A stretch of 64,000 bases of DNA, from positions 372,001-436,000 of the forward strand of contig NZ_UAQZ01000014.1 in the NCBI RefSeq assembly GCF_900446215.1. The letters are read 5' to 3'. The position numbers were made by a program, and so were the translations under genes. Each line of letters opens with the position of its first letter. Within the stretch, counting starts at the first letter, position 1. Under the pieces are notes generated by a model. It had not been told where the DNA came from. It saw only the letters and a program-made list of their open reading frames with translations, and searched no databases. Below are positions 8,441-16,849 of this stretch, piece by piece. The stretch comes from Burkholderia cenocepacia. GTDB taxonomy: Bacteria > Pseudomonadota > Gammaproteobacteria > Burkholderiales > Burkholderiaceae.

Positions 8441-9508
8441 ATGGACTTCCTCTACCAGGCGCGCGCCGCCCGCGTGATCTTCGGCGCGGGCAGCCTCGCG
8501 CATCTCGAACGCGAAGTGCCGGCACTCGGCGCGCAGCGCGCGATCGTGCTGTGCACGCCGGAGCAGCGCGACCTCGCCGAGCGCATCGTCGAGCGGCTCG
8601 GTGCGCGCGCCGCCGGGCTGTACGACCGCGCGACGATGCACGTGCCGATCGAGATCGCCCGCGATGCGCAGGCGTTCGCCCGCTCCCGCGACGCCGATTG
8701 CGCGGTCGCGATCGGCGGCGGCTCGACGATCGGCCTCGGCAAGGCCATCGCGCTCGAAAGCGGCCTGCCGATCCTCGCGATCCCGACGACCTACGCCGGC
8801 AGCGAAATGACGCCAATCTACGGTCTCACCGAAGGCGGCGTGAAGCGTACGGGCAACGACGCGCGCGTGCTGCCGAAGACGGTGATCTACGATCCCGCGC
8901 TCACGGTCACGCTGCCGGTCGAACTGTCGGTGACGAGCGGCCTCAACGCGATCGCGCATGCGGCGGAAGGGCTCTACGCGAACAACGCGAATCCGGTCAT
9001 GAGCCTCGTGGCCGAGGAAGGCATTCGCGCGCTGGCGCGCGGCCTGCCCGGCGTGCGGCGCGACCCGGCCGATCTCGACGCGCGTGGCCAGGCGCTCTAC
9101 GGCGCGTGGCTGTGCGGGATGGTGCTCGGCAACGTCGGCATGGCGCTGCACCACAAGCTCTGCCATACGCTCGGCGGCAGCTTCGATCTGCCGCACGCAC
9201 CGACCCACACGGTCGTGCTGCCGCATGCGCTCGCATACAACGCGGCGCACGCGCCGGACGCGATGCAGCGGATCGCCCGCGCGATCGGCACGGACGACGC
9301 CGCGCGCGGCCTCTACGCGCTGGCACGCGACAACGGCGCGCCGATCTCGTTGAAGGCGATCGGCATGCGGGAAGCCGACCTCGACCGCGCCGCCGACCTC
9401 GCGGCCGCGAATCCGTACTGGAACCCGCGCCCGATCGAACGCGACGGCCTGCGCGCGCTGCTGCAGGATGCGTTCGACGGCAACCTGCCCGGCTCGACGC
9501 TACGCTGA
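8441..9508 (+). CDS. Maleylacetate reductase
   Basis: 355 residues, iron-type alcohol dehydrogenase fold. Reduces maleylacetate to 3-oxoadipate with NAD(P)H, feeding the beta-ketoadipate pathway. The nucleotide-binding segment is AVAIGGGSTIGLGKAIAL and the catalytic histidine region is HHKLCHTLGGSFDLPHAPTHTVVLPHAL, both characteristic of the MAR subgroup. Directly downstream of the dioxygenase and Dabb genes with an 'ACGGAG' start-proximal site. The pairing with a hydroxyquinol dioxygenase makes the assignment firm. Confidence 0.92.
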   Translation: MDFLYQARAARVIFGAGSLAHLEREVPALGAQRAIVLCTPEQRDLAERIVERLGARAAGLYDRATMHVPIEIARDAQAFARSRDADCAVAIGGGSTIGLGKAIALESGLPILAIPTTYAGSEMTPIYGLTEGGVKRTGNDARVLPKTVIYDPALTVTLPVELSVTSGLNAIAHAAEGLYANNANPVMSLVAEEGIRALARGLPGVRRDPADLDARGQALYGAWLCGMVLGNVGMALHHKLCHTLGGSFDLPHAPTHTVVLPHALAYNAAHAPDAMQRIARAIGTDDAARGLYALARDNGAPISLKAIGMREADLDRAADLAAANPYWNPRPIERDGLRALLQDAFDGNLPGSTLR

Positions 9509-9559
9509 GCGCGAACACACGACAAACCAACAAACGAAACCGTCATGGAGACAACCCGC

Positions 9560-11218
9560 ATGCATACCGAATCGAGCGCGCACGGCGAGCGCACCGTCGA
9601 ACCCTGTGACGTCGCGATCGTCGGCTACGGCCCGACCGGCCTCGTCGCCGCATCGATGCTCGGCCGCGCCGGCCATCGCGTGATCGTCCTCGAACGCTGG
9701 CCGACGCCGTACGGCCTGCCGCGCCTCACGCACATCGACGGCGAAACCGCGCGGATCGTGCAGGCCAGCGCCGACGTCGATCACGCGCTGCGCAACGCGA
9801 AGGCGGTCGACACCTACCACTACCGCGACGCGAACGGCGACCTGCTGCTCGAACTGAACTGGACCGGCCGCGCGTGCGGCTATCCCGCGCACATCTCGAT
9901 CTACCAGCCCGATATCGAGGATGCGATCGATGCACGCGCGAGCACGTTCCGCAACGTGACGATCCTGCGCGGCTGGGAAGTCGACACGCTGCAACAGGAC
10001 GACGACGGCGTGACGCTCACCGCGCATCCGTGGCGCGGCGGCCAGGACGCGCAATGGACCGGCCAGCCGCGCACGATCCGCGCACGCTACCTGATCGGCG
10101 CGGACGGCGCGAACAGCTTCGTGCGCCGCACGCTCGGCATCGAGCGGTCCGATTTCGGCTACAACGAGCGCTGGCTCAATCTCGACTCGGAGAACAAGCG
10201 CGATCTCGGCGATGGCTGCGCGCGCACGACGATCTACTGCGACCCGGCCCGCGCGTACATGCACATGCCGATCGGCACGAAGCGCACGCGTTTCGAGCTG
10301 CGCGTGCTGCCGAACGAATCGACGGCCGACTGGGAAACCGAAGCGGCCGGCTGGAAGTGGCTCGACGATCACTACGGTTACGGGCCGGACGACCTGACAC
10401 TGCTTCGCCACGTCGTCTACACGTTCGAAACGCGCATGGCCGAACGCTGGCGCGCCGGCCGCGTGCTGCTCGCCGGCGACGCCGCGCACACGATGATGCC
10501 GTACATGGGACAAGGCGCGTGCTCCGGCATGCGCGACGGCATCAACCTCGCATGGAAGCTGGATCTCGTGCTGACCGGGCGCGCGCATGCCGACCTGCTC
10601 GACACCTACGAAGCCGAGCGCCGCCCGCACGTGAGCGCGATCACGCAGATGTCGCTGTTCCTCGGGCAGGTCGTCAACGAGGACGATCCGCGCAAGGTCG
10701 CCGAGCGCGACGCGGCGTTCCGCTCCGGCGCCATGCCGCCGATGCCGCCGTTCCCGAAGCTCGAGCACGGCATCGTGCACGCCGAAGCCGACGGTACGCT
10801 GCTGCCGACGACCGGCGCGCCGGCGCCGCAAGGGCGCGTCCGCCGCGGCGCGGCCGAAGGCCGCTTCGACGACGTGGTCGGCCAGGGTTTTCAGCTCGTC
10901 ACGCGCGAGCATCCCGCCCGCCATCTCGACGACGCGCAGCGCGCGTTCCTCGCGCAACTCGGTTGCCACGTTGCCGTGCTGGCCGATGACGTATGCGCGC
11001 CGGATGCGGTGATCGACATCGACGGCGAACAGCACGCGTTCCTGCAGGCGCACGGCATCGCCGCGTACATCAAGCGGCCCGATTTCATCGTGTTCGGTTC
11101 GGTGGCCGACCTGCGCGGCCTCGGCGCACTCGTCGATGCGCTGCGCGACACGCTGCACTGGTCGCCCCGTTCCACCACGCCGGCCGCGGTGTCGGCCCCA
11201 ACCGCCCATGTTTCGTGA
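9560..11218 (+). CDS. FAD-dependent phenol/resorcinol-type hydroxylase (MhpA-like)
   Basis: About 552 residues, a class A flavoprotein monooxygenase. Visible are the dinucleotide motif GYGPTG (residues 22-27), the second FAD motif RYLIGADGANSFVRRTLG, and the GD motif RVLLAGDAAHTMMPYMGQG (about 300-315). The C-terminal thioredoxin-like domain found in PheA/MhpA relatives follows. I chose the ATG at 9560 because GGAGAC lies 8 bases upstream; an in-frame ATG at 9545 overlaps that site. In this operon it probably adds the hydroxyl that makes hydroxyquinol, for example from resorcinol. Exact substrate inferred from context. Confidence 0.82.
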   Translation: MHTESSAHGERTVEPCDVAIVGYGPTGLVAASMLGRAGHRVIVLERWPTPYGLPRLTHIDGETARIVQASADVDHALRNAKAVDTYHYRDANGDLLLELNWTGRACGYPAHISIYQPDIEDAIDARASTFRNVTILRGWEVDTLQQDDDGVTLTAHPWRGGQDAQWTGQPRTIRARYLIGADGANSFVRRTLGIERSDFGYNERWLNLDSENKRDLGDGCARTTIYCDPARAYMHMPIGTKRTRFELRVLPNESTADWETEAAGWKWLDDHYGYGPDDLTLLRHVVYTFETRMAERWRAGRVLLAGDAAHTMMPYMGQGACSGMRDGINLAWKLDLVLTGRAHADLLDTYEAERRPHVSAITQMSLFLGQVVNEDDPRKVAERDAAFRSGAMPPMPPFPKLEHGIVHAEADGTLLPTTGAPAPQGRVRRGAAEGRFDDVVGQGFQLVTREHPARHLDDAQRAFLAQLGCHVAVLADDVCAPDAVIDIDGEQHAFLQAHGIAAYIKRPDFIVFGSVADLRGLGALVDALRDTLHWSPRSTTPAAVSAPTAHVS

Positions 11219-11231
11219 AGGAGACGCACGC

Positions 11232-12299
11232 ATGACGACCGAACTGTCACCGTTCGCGCTGTCGCTGCAACGCGCGATGCCCGTCACGCGCCTGCTCGAT
11301 TGCGGAATGGACTACGCGGACGCCGTGGCGCTGCACGCACGCACGTCGGCCGGCGAACCATGGGACGTCGCGGCCGAAGCGCTGGCCGACGCGCAGCTCG
11401 CGCGCGCCACCCAGGCGGCGGACGCCGGCCACCTCGTCACGGCCGCCGACGCGCAGGCGATGGCCATCGCCGCCCTGTTGTTCGCGCAGATGGCGTTCAA
11501 CCACGACGTGCCGCGCAAGCGCGCGCTGTATGCGCGGCTCGTCGACGCGTCGTACGGCCTCGCGCGCTGGTCCGACAAACGGATCGAACGCGTCGAAGTG
11601 CCGTTCGGCGATGCGCGCCTGATCGGCTGGCTGGTTCATCCGCCGACGGAGCCCATCCGCGGCACCGTGATCGTGTTCGGCGGCCAGAGCGGCTGGGGCT
11701 TCGCGTACTGGCCGATCGCCCGCGCGCTCGCCGCGCGCGGCGTCGCGACGCTGCTTGCCGAAGGGCCCGGCCAGGGCGAGACGCGGCTCGAACAGCGGGT
11801 CTTCGTCGACGTCGACATGACCGCCGCATACCGGCGCTTCGTCGATCACGTCGCCGAACGCGTGCCCGGGCCGATCGGTATCTGGGGGAACAGCATCGGC
11901 GGATTGTGGGCGGCGTCGACCGCCGCATCCGACACACGGATCGCGGCCTGTTGCGTAAACGGCGCGCTCGCGGCACCCACGCTGCTGCCGTTCCGCACGT
12001 TCGTCGAACAGGCGGCGGCGATGCTCGGCAACGACGATCCCGAGGCGGTGTCGGCGAACTTCGCGCGCATGCGTTTTTCGTCCGAACGCGACCGCATCGC
12101 ATGCCCGCTGCTGGTGCTGCATGGCGGCGCGGACCCGCTGATCCGGCTCGACGATCAGCAGCCGTTTCTCGATGCGGCGACGTCCGGTGACGCGACGCTC
12201 AGGGTCTGGCCGGACGGCGAGCATACGATCTACAACCACGCGTCCGAGCGCACCGCGTTCGCGTGCGACTGGTTCGTCGAGCGGCTCGCGCGGGCGTGA
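11232..12299 (+). CDS. Alpha/beta hydrolase, aryl-ketone C-C hydrolase type
   Basis: 355 residues with ribosome-binding site AAGGAGA. A helical N-terminal region (about 1-125) precedes the alpha/beta core; the nucleophile motif is GNSIGG (Ser221), with Asp301 (LHGGADPLI) and His331 (DGEHTIYNH) completing the apparent triad. The architecture and length fit the FrsA/2,6-dihydroxypseudooxynicotine hydrolase family, whose named member cleaves a carbon-carbon bond between an aromatic ring and an acyl chain. Last gene of the hydroxyquinol operon. A role in releasing resorcinol or phloroglucinol from an aryl ketone is inferred; a plain esterase is the alternative. Confidence 0.75.
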   Translation: MTTELSPFALSLQRAMPVTRLLDCGMDYADAVALHARTSAGEPWDVAAEALADAQLARATQAADAGHLVTAADAQAMAIAALLFAQMAFNHDVPRKRALYARLVDASYGLARWSDKRIERVEVPFGDARLIGWLVHPPTEPIRGTVIVFGGQSGWGFAYWPIARALAARGVATLLAEGPGQGETRLEQRVFVDVDMTAAYRRFVDHVAERVPGPIGIWGNSIGGLWAASTAASDTRIAACCVNGALAAPTLLPFRTFVEQAAAMLGNDDPEAVSANFARMRFSSERDRIACPLLVLHGGADPLIRLDDQQPFLDAATSGDATLRVWPDGEHTIYNHASERTAFACDWFVERLARA

Positions 12300-12304
12300 C
12301 GACA

Positions 12305-12320
12305 TGCGGCAGCCGCCGCA
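12305..12320. terminator. Short hairpin between convergent genes
   Basis: TGCGGC-AGCC-GCCGCA forms a perfect 6-bp stem with a 4-base loop in the 25-bp gap between the convergent hydrolase and NTF2-like genes. There is no T-tract, so it is at best a weak or Rho-assisted terminator. Confidence 0.25.
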
Positions 12321-12324
12321 CCGC

Positions 12325-12765
12325 TCAACCGCCGGTCTTGAATGCCGGCAACTGCTGCCCGAGCCGCGCGCCCATTTCCGCGCCGAGCGCCTGCAGCGCA
12401 TTGAACGGCCGGACCATGACCTCGAATTCGACGATCCGGCCGTCGTCGTCGAAGCGGATCATGTCGATCCCCTTCAGCGCCTTGTCGCCGACGGTCGCAC
12501 CGAACTCCAGCACGACGCTCTTGCCGTCGTCGGTCACGAACTGGCGGTGATACGTGAAGTTGTCGAGGATCGTGATCACCGTGCGCAGCGCCATCAGCAA
12601 CGCGGGCGCCGGCCCGTACGGCTTGAATGCCATCGGCGAACGGAACACGGCGTCCGGATGGACGATCGATTCCAGCGCGCCGAAATCCTTGCGCTCGACC
12701 ATCGCGTGCCACGCGTCGAGCGATTTCGCGACGGCGGGATGAACATTCAGCGGCGGGTGCGTCAT
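12325..12765 (-). CDS. NTF2-like/SnoaL-family protein
   Basis: 146 residues starting at the ATG at 12765, which has GGAGA upstream. A cone-shaped NTF2-like fold is suggested by the opening helix (VAKSLDAWHAMVERKDFGALESIVHPDAVFRSPM) and the strand pattern (FVTDDGKSVVLEFGATVGD, IDMIRFDDDGRIVEFEVMVRPF). Members include ketosteroid isomerases, polyketide cyclases and hydratases, and many have no known activity. It is downstream of fadH with 47 bp between, probably co-transcribed. No catalytic residues can be assigned with confidence. Confidence 0.75.
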   Translation of the reverse strand: MTHPPLNVHPAVAKSLDAWHAMVERKDFGALESIVHPDAVFRSPMAFKPYGPAPALLMALRTVITILDNFTYHRQFVTDDGKSVVLEFGATVGDKALKGIDMIRFDDDGRIVEFEVMVRPFNALQALGAEMGARLGQQLPAFKTGG

Positions 12766-12812
12766 CGCAGTCTCCAGTAACGTTGTTGGACGGGGGAAGA
12801 AACGAATCGGTA

Positions 12813-14837
12813 TCAAAGGGTCGCGGCCAGCGTCGTGCCCTGGTGAATCGCGCGCTTCGCATCGAGTTCGGCGGCCTCGTATGCGCCGCCGATCAGATGC
12901 ACGCGGCATCCGGCTGCCTGCAGCTGTTCCGCCAGCTCGCGCGACGGCTCCTGCCCCGCGCAGATCACCACGTTGTCCACCGGCAGCGTCCGTTCGACGC
13001 CGTCGATCGTCACGTGAAAGCCGTCATCGTCGATGCGCCGGTACGTGACCGACGACGACATCCCCACGCCGCGCGCCTTCAGCGCCGTGCGGTGAATCCA
13101 GCCGGTGGTCTTGCCGAGCCCGTCGCCGACTTTCGACGCCTTGCGCTGCAGCAGGTGCACTTCCCGCGCGGCCGGTTCGGGCCGCGCGGCGCCCAGCCCG
13201 CCGGCATTCGCATACGATCGATCGACGCCCCATTCGCTGAAGAACCGGTCCGCGTCGCCATGCTCGCCGCGATCGCGATGGACGAGATATTCCGCGACGT
13301 CGAAGCCGATACCGCCCGCGCCGACGATCGCGACGGAGTTGCCGACGGCCTTGTCGTCGCGCAGCACGTCGAGATAGCCGAGCGCCTTCGGATGACCGAC
13401 ACCGTCGATCGGCGGCGTGCGCGGCACGATGCCGGTCGCGATCACCACTTCGTCGAATTCACCCTGCAACAGCATCTCGGCCGTCGCACGCGTATCGACG
13501 TGCAGCGCGATGCCGCGCAGTTCGATCTGCCGGCGGAAATAGCGTAGCGTCTCGTTGAACTCCTCCTTGCCGGGCACCTTCCTCGCGAGATTGAACTGAC
13601 CGCCGATCTCGGCGCCCGCTTCGTACAGCGTGACCGCGTGACCGCGCTCGGCCGCCGTGACCGCGAAGCCAAGGCCCGCCGGCCCGGCGCCGACCACCGC
13701 GATCCGCTTGCGGCGCGGCGCGGGCGCGATCACGAGCTCGGTTTCATGACACGCACGCGGATTCACGAGACACGACGTGATCCTGCCGCTGAACGTATGG
13801 TCGAGGCACGCCTGGTTGCAGCCGATGCACGTGTTGATTTCGTCCGCGCGCCCTTCCCGCGCCTTGCGGACGAATTCGGCATCGGCGAGGAACGGCCGCG
13901 CCATCGACACCATGTCGCAATAGCCGTCGGCGAGCAGTTGCTCGGCGACTTCCGGGGTATTGATCCGGTTGGTCGCGACGAGCGGAATGCCGACCTTGCC
14001 CATCAGTTGCCGCGTCACCCACGCATACGCGGCGCGCGGCACCTTGGTCGCGATGGTCGGGATGCGCGCCTCGTGCCAGCCGATGCCGGTATTGAGGATC
14101 GTCGCGCCGGCCGCCTCGATCGCCCGCGCGAGCCGGATCACCTCGTCGAGCGTGGAGCCGCCTTCGACGAGATCGAGCATCGACAGCCGATAGATGACGA
14201 TGAAGTTCGCTCCCACACGCTCGCGCACGCGCCGCACGATCTCGACCGCGAAGCGGATGCGGTTGTCGTACGCGCCGCCCCACGCATCGTCGCGATGGTT
14301 CGTGCGCGCGGCGATGAATTCGTTGATCAGGTAGCCCTCGGAGCCCATGATCTCGACCCCGTCGTAGCCCGCATGCTGCGCGAGCGCCGCGCATCGCACG
14401 AAATCGGCGATCGTCTCGTCGACCTCGTCGCTCGTCAACGCATGCGGCGTGAACGGGTTGATCGGCGCCTTCAGCGCGCTCGGCGCCGCGAGCGCCGGGT
14501 GATACGCATAACGCCCGAAATGCAGGATCTGCAACGCGATGCGGCCGCCCTCCGCCTGCACCGCGCGCGTCACGACGCGATGCCGTTCGGCGTCCGCTTC
14601 GGTCGTCAGCATCGCGCCGCCGGGCGCCGGACGGCCGCGCTCGTTCGGCGCGAAGCCGCCCGTGACGATCAGGCCAGCCTCGCCGCGCGCGCGCTCCGCA
14701 TAGAACGCGGCCATCCGCTCGAAGCCGTTCGGCGCTTCCTCCAGGCCGACGTGCATCGACCCCATCAACACGCGGTTCCTGAGTGACGTGAAGCCGAGTT
14801 CGAGCGGAGTCGTCAAATGCGGATAACGGGAAGCCAT
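12813..14837 (-). CDS. fadH: 2,4-dienoyl-CoA reductase (NADPH), FadH type
   Basis: 674 residues, essentially the full length of E. coli FadH. Residues 1-370 form an old-yellow-enzyme TIM barrel with candidate catalytic Tyr169 (SEGYLINEF) and His255; the 4Fe-4S cluster cysteines are 337, 340, 344 and 356 (CIGCNQAC, then SCLVNPRACHE). A flavin/NADPH-binding part follows (VVGAGPAG near 380; AIVGAGGIGFD near 490). It reduces 2,4-dienoyl-CoA to 3-enoyl-CoA in degradation of unsaturated fatty acids; a role on an enone in aromatic catabolism is possible. GGAGA precedes the ATG. A palindromic operator lies just upstream, so PadR control is likely. Confidence 0.9.
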   Translation of the reverse strand: MASRYPHLTTPLELGFTSLRNRVLMGSMHVGLEEAPNGFERMAAFYAERARGEAGLIVTGGFAPNERGRPAPGGAMLTTEADAERHRVVTRAVQAEGGRIALQILHFGRYAYHPALAAPSALKAPINPFTPHALTSDEVDETIADFVRCAALAQHAGYDGVEIMGSEGYLINEFIAARTNHRDDAWGGAYDNRIRFAVEIVRRVRERVGANFIVIYRLSMLDLVEGGSTLDEVIRLARAIEAAGATILNTGIGWHEARIPTIATKVPRAAYAWVTRQLMGKVGIPLVATNRINTPEVAEQLLADGYCDMVSMARPFLADAEFVRKAREGRADEINTCIGCNQACLDHTFSGRITSCLVNPRACHETELVIAPAPRRKRIAVVGAGPAGLGFAVTAAERGHAVTLYEAGAEIGGQFNLARKVPGKEEFNETLRYFRRQIELRGIALHVDTRATAEMLLQGEFDEVVIATGIVPRTPPIDGVGHPKALGYLDVLRDDKAVGNSVAIVGAGGIGFDVAEYLVHRDRGEHGDADRFFSEWGVDRSYANAGGLGAARPEPAAREVHLLQRKASKVGDGLGKTTGWIHRTALKARGVGMSSSVTYRRIDDDGFHVTIDGVERTLPVDNVVICAGQEPSRELAEQLQAAGCRVHLIGGAYEAAELDAKRAIHQGTTLAATL

Positions 14838-14849
14838 CGGGTGTCTCCA

Positions 14850-14873
14850 TGTTTATGCAACAAGTTGCATTGA
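14850..14873. promoter_or_regulatory. Proximal half-conserved operator upstream of fadH
   Basis: The 13-base half-site TGTTTATGCAACA is identical to one arm of the perfect palindrome at 14891; the other arm here is only partly conserved (GTTGCAT kept). Centres of the two sites are 41 bp apart, about four helical turns. It abuts the fadH ribosome-binding site, suiting repression. Confidence 0.6.
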
Positions 14874-14890
14874 TGGTAGCCCGCCGCCTT

Positions 14891-14916
14891 TGTTTATGCA
14901 ACATGTTGCATAAACA
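14891..14916. promoter_or_regulatory. 26-bp perfect palindrome, probable PadR operator
   Basis: TGTTTATGCAACA is followed immediately by its exact reverse complement, 13 + 13 bases with no spacer. It lies in the 151-bp divergent gap between fadH and the padR-family gene. Perfect dyads of this length in a GC-rich genome are highly unlikely by chance, and PadR dimers bind such dyads containing ATGC/TGCAA-type arms. Probably controls both genes. Confidence 0.75.
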
Positions 14917-14988
14917 TGCGTTCGCCATTTGTGCTGCGGCCCCGATATGGCAAGATGCGGTTCATTCCGCCGCCTGCCTCGATCCGAC

Positions 14989-15570
14989 ATGTCCCTGCCG
15001 CACGCGCTTCTCACCGCCCTCGCCGAACGCCCCGGTTCGGGGTCCGAGCTCGCCGACCGTTTCGATCGCTCGATCGGCTACTTCTGGCAGGCGACGCACC
15101 AGCAGATCTATCGCGAACTCGGGCGTCTCGAGGAAATGGGCTGGATCGAATCGCTGCCCGCCGAGTCCGGTCGCGGCCGCAAGCGCGCGTACCGGATCCT
15201 GCCGGCCGGCAAGAAGGAATTGCGCCGCTGGATCGCCGAACCGGAAGATCCGACGCCGCTGCGCGAGGCGCTGATGGTGCGTCTGCGCGCGGAAGCCGTG
15301 CTCGGGCCGGCCGGCCTCGAGCACGAGATCCGGCGGCGCATCGCGCTTCATCAGGAAAAGCTGGATCTGTATCTGCAGATCGAGGCGCGCGACTTTGCGA
15401 CGGCCGGCGATCCGGCGGCCGGCGATCCGGCGGCCGGCGCTCCGGCGGCCGGCGATTCACGCACGAAGCGGCTGCAGCATCTGGTGCTGCAGGCCGGCAT
15501 CGCGAACGAGCGGTTCTGGGTCGAGTTTTCGCAGCATGCGCTCGACACGCTGCGCCTGCCGAAGGACTGA
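14989..15570 (+). CDS. PadR-family transcriptional regulator
   Basis: 193 residues. The winged helix (SLPHALLTALAERPGSGSELADRF, wing near GRGRKRAYRILPAGKKEL) is followed by the all-helical C-terminal dimerisation domain (LREALMVRLRAEAVLG ... FWVEFSQHALDTL), the subfamily with PF10400. The start ATG at 14989 begins the conserved domain; no clear Shine-Dalgarno precedes it. Between residues 138 and 158 sits an AAGDP-type repeat encoded by 15-bp DNA repeats. It is divergent from fadH across two operator-like palindromes, so it probably represses itself and fadH. Ligand unknown. Confidence 0.88.
   Translation: MSLPHALLTALAERPGSGSELADRFDRSIGYFWQATHQQIYRELGRLEEMGWIESLPAESGRGRKRAYRILPAGKKELRRWIAEPEDPTPLREALMVRLRAEAVLGPAGLEHEIRRRIALHQEKLDLYLQIEARDFATAGDPAAGDPAAGAPAAGDSRTKRLQHLVLQAGIANERFWVEFSQHALDTLRLPKD
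15401..15460 (+). repeat. 15-bp in-frame tandem repeat inside the padR-family gene
   Basis: Three units of CGGCCGGCGATCCGG-type sequence (15401-15415, 15416-15430, 15431-15445 with one change) and a partial fourth unit. Each adds five residues (A-G-D-P-A) to the linker of the regulator. Being a multiple of three, copy-number change would lengthen or shorten the protein without breaking it. Confidence 0.85.
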
Positions 15571-15729
15571 AGCCGCTGACGCAGGACGGGCGGCGTTCGT
15601 TTCAGCGCCGCGCGGCATCGCGTGCTCGCCTGCATAGTCCGGCGTGGTGGCAGCGGGTCGCGCCGCCCTCCGCCGTCATGAAGAAGCGGCCGCGCGGCCT
15701 GCATGGCGTCGCCGCGCGGCGAACCCGGA

Positions 15730-16710
<981 letters not shown>

Positions 16711-16849
16711 GCGCTTCTCTCCTTGCCCGGTGTGGCCGGGCATCGGTACGGTCCGCGGGCGCCCCCGCGCGGCCGGTTCACGACGCGCGCGCGATGGCCG
16801 TCGGCATCCGCGCGCTCGTCGATATTCCGGAATGTCGTTGAAACCACGT

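Noticed and set aside
15571..15729. Terminator between padR-family gene and quinone reductase
   Set aside because: Self-complementary GCCGCGCGGC words occur, but no stem-loop with a T-tract.
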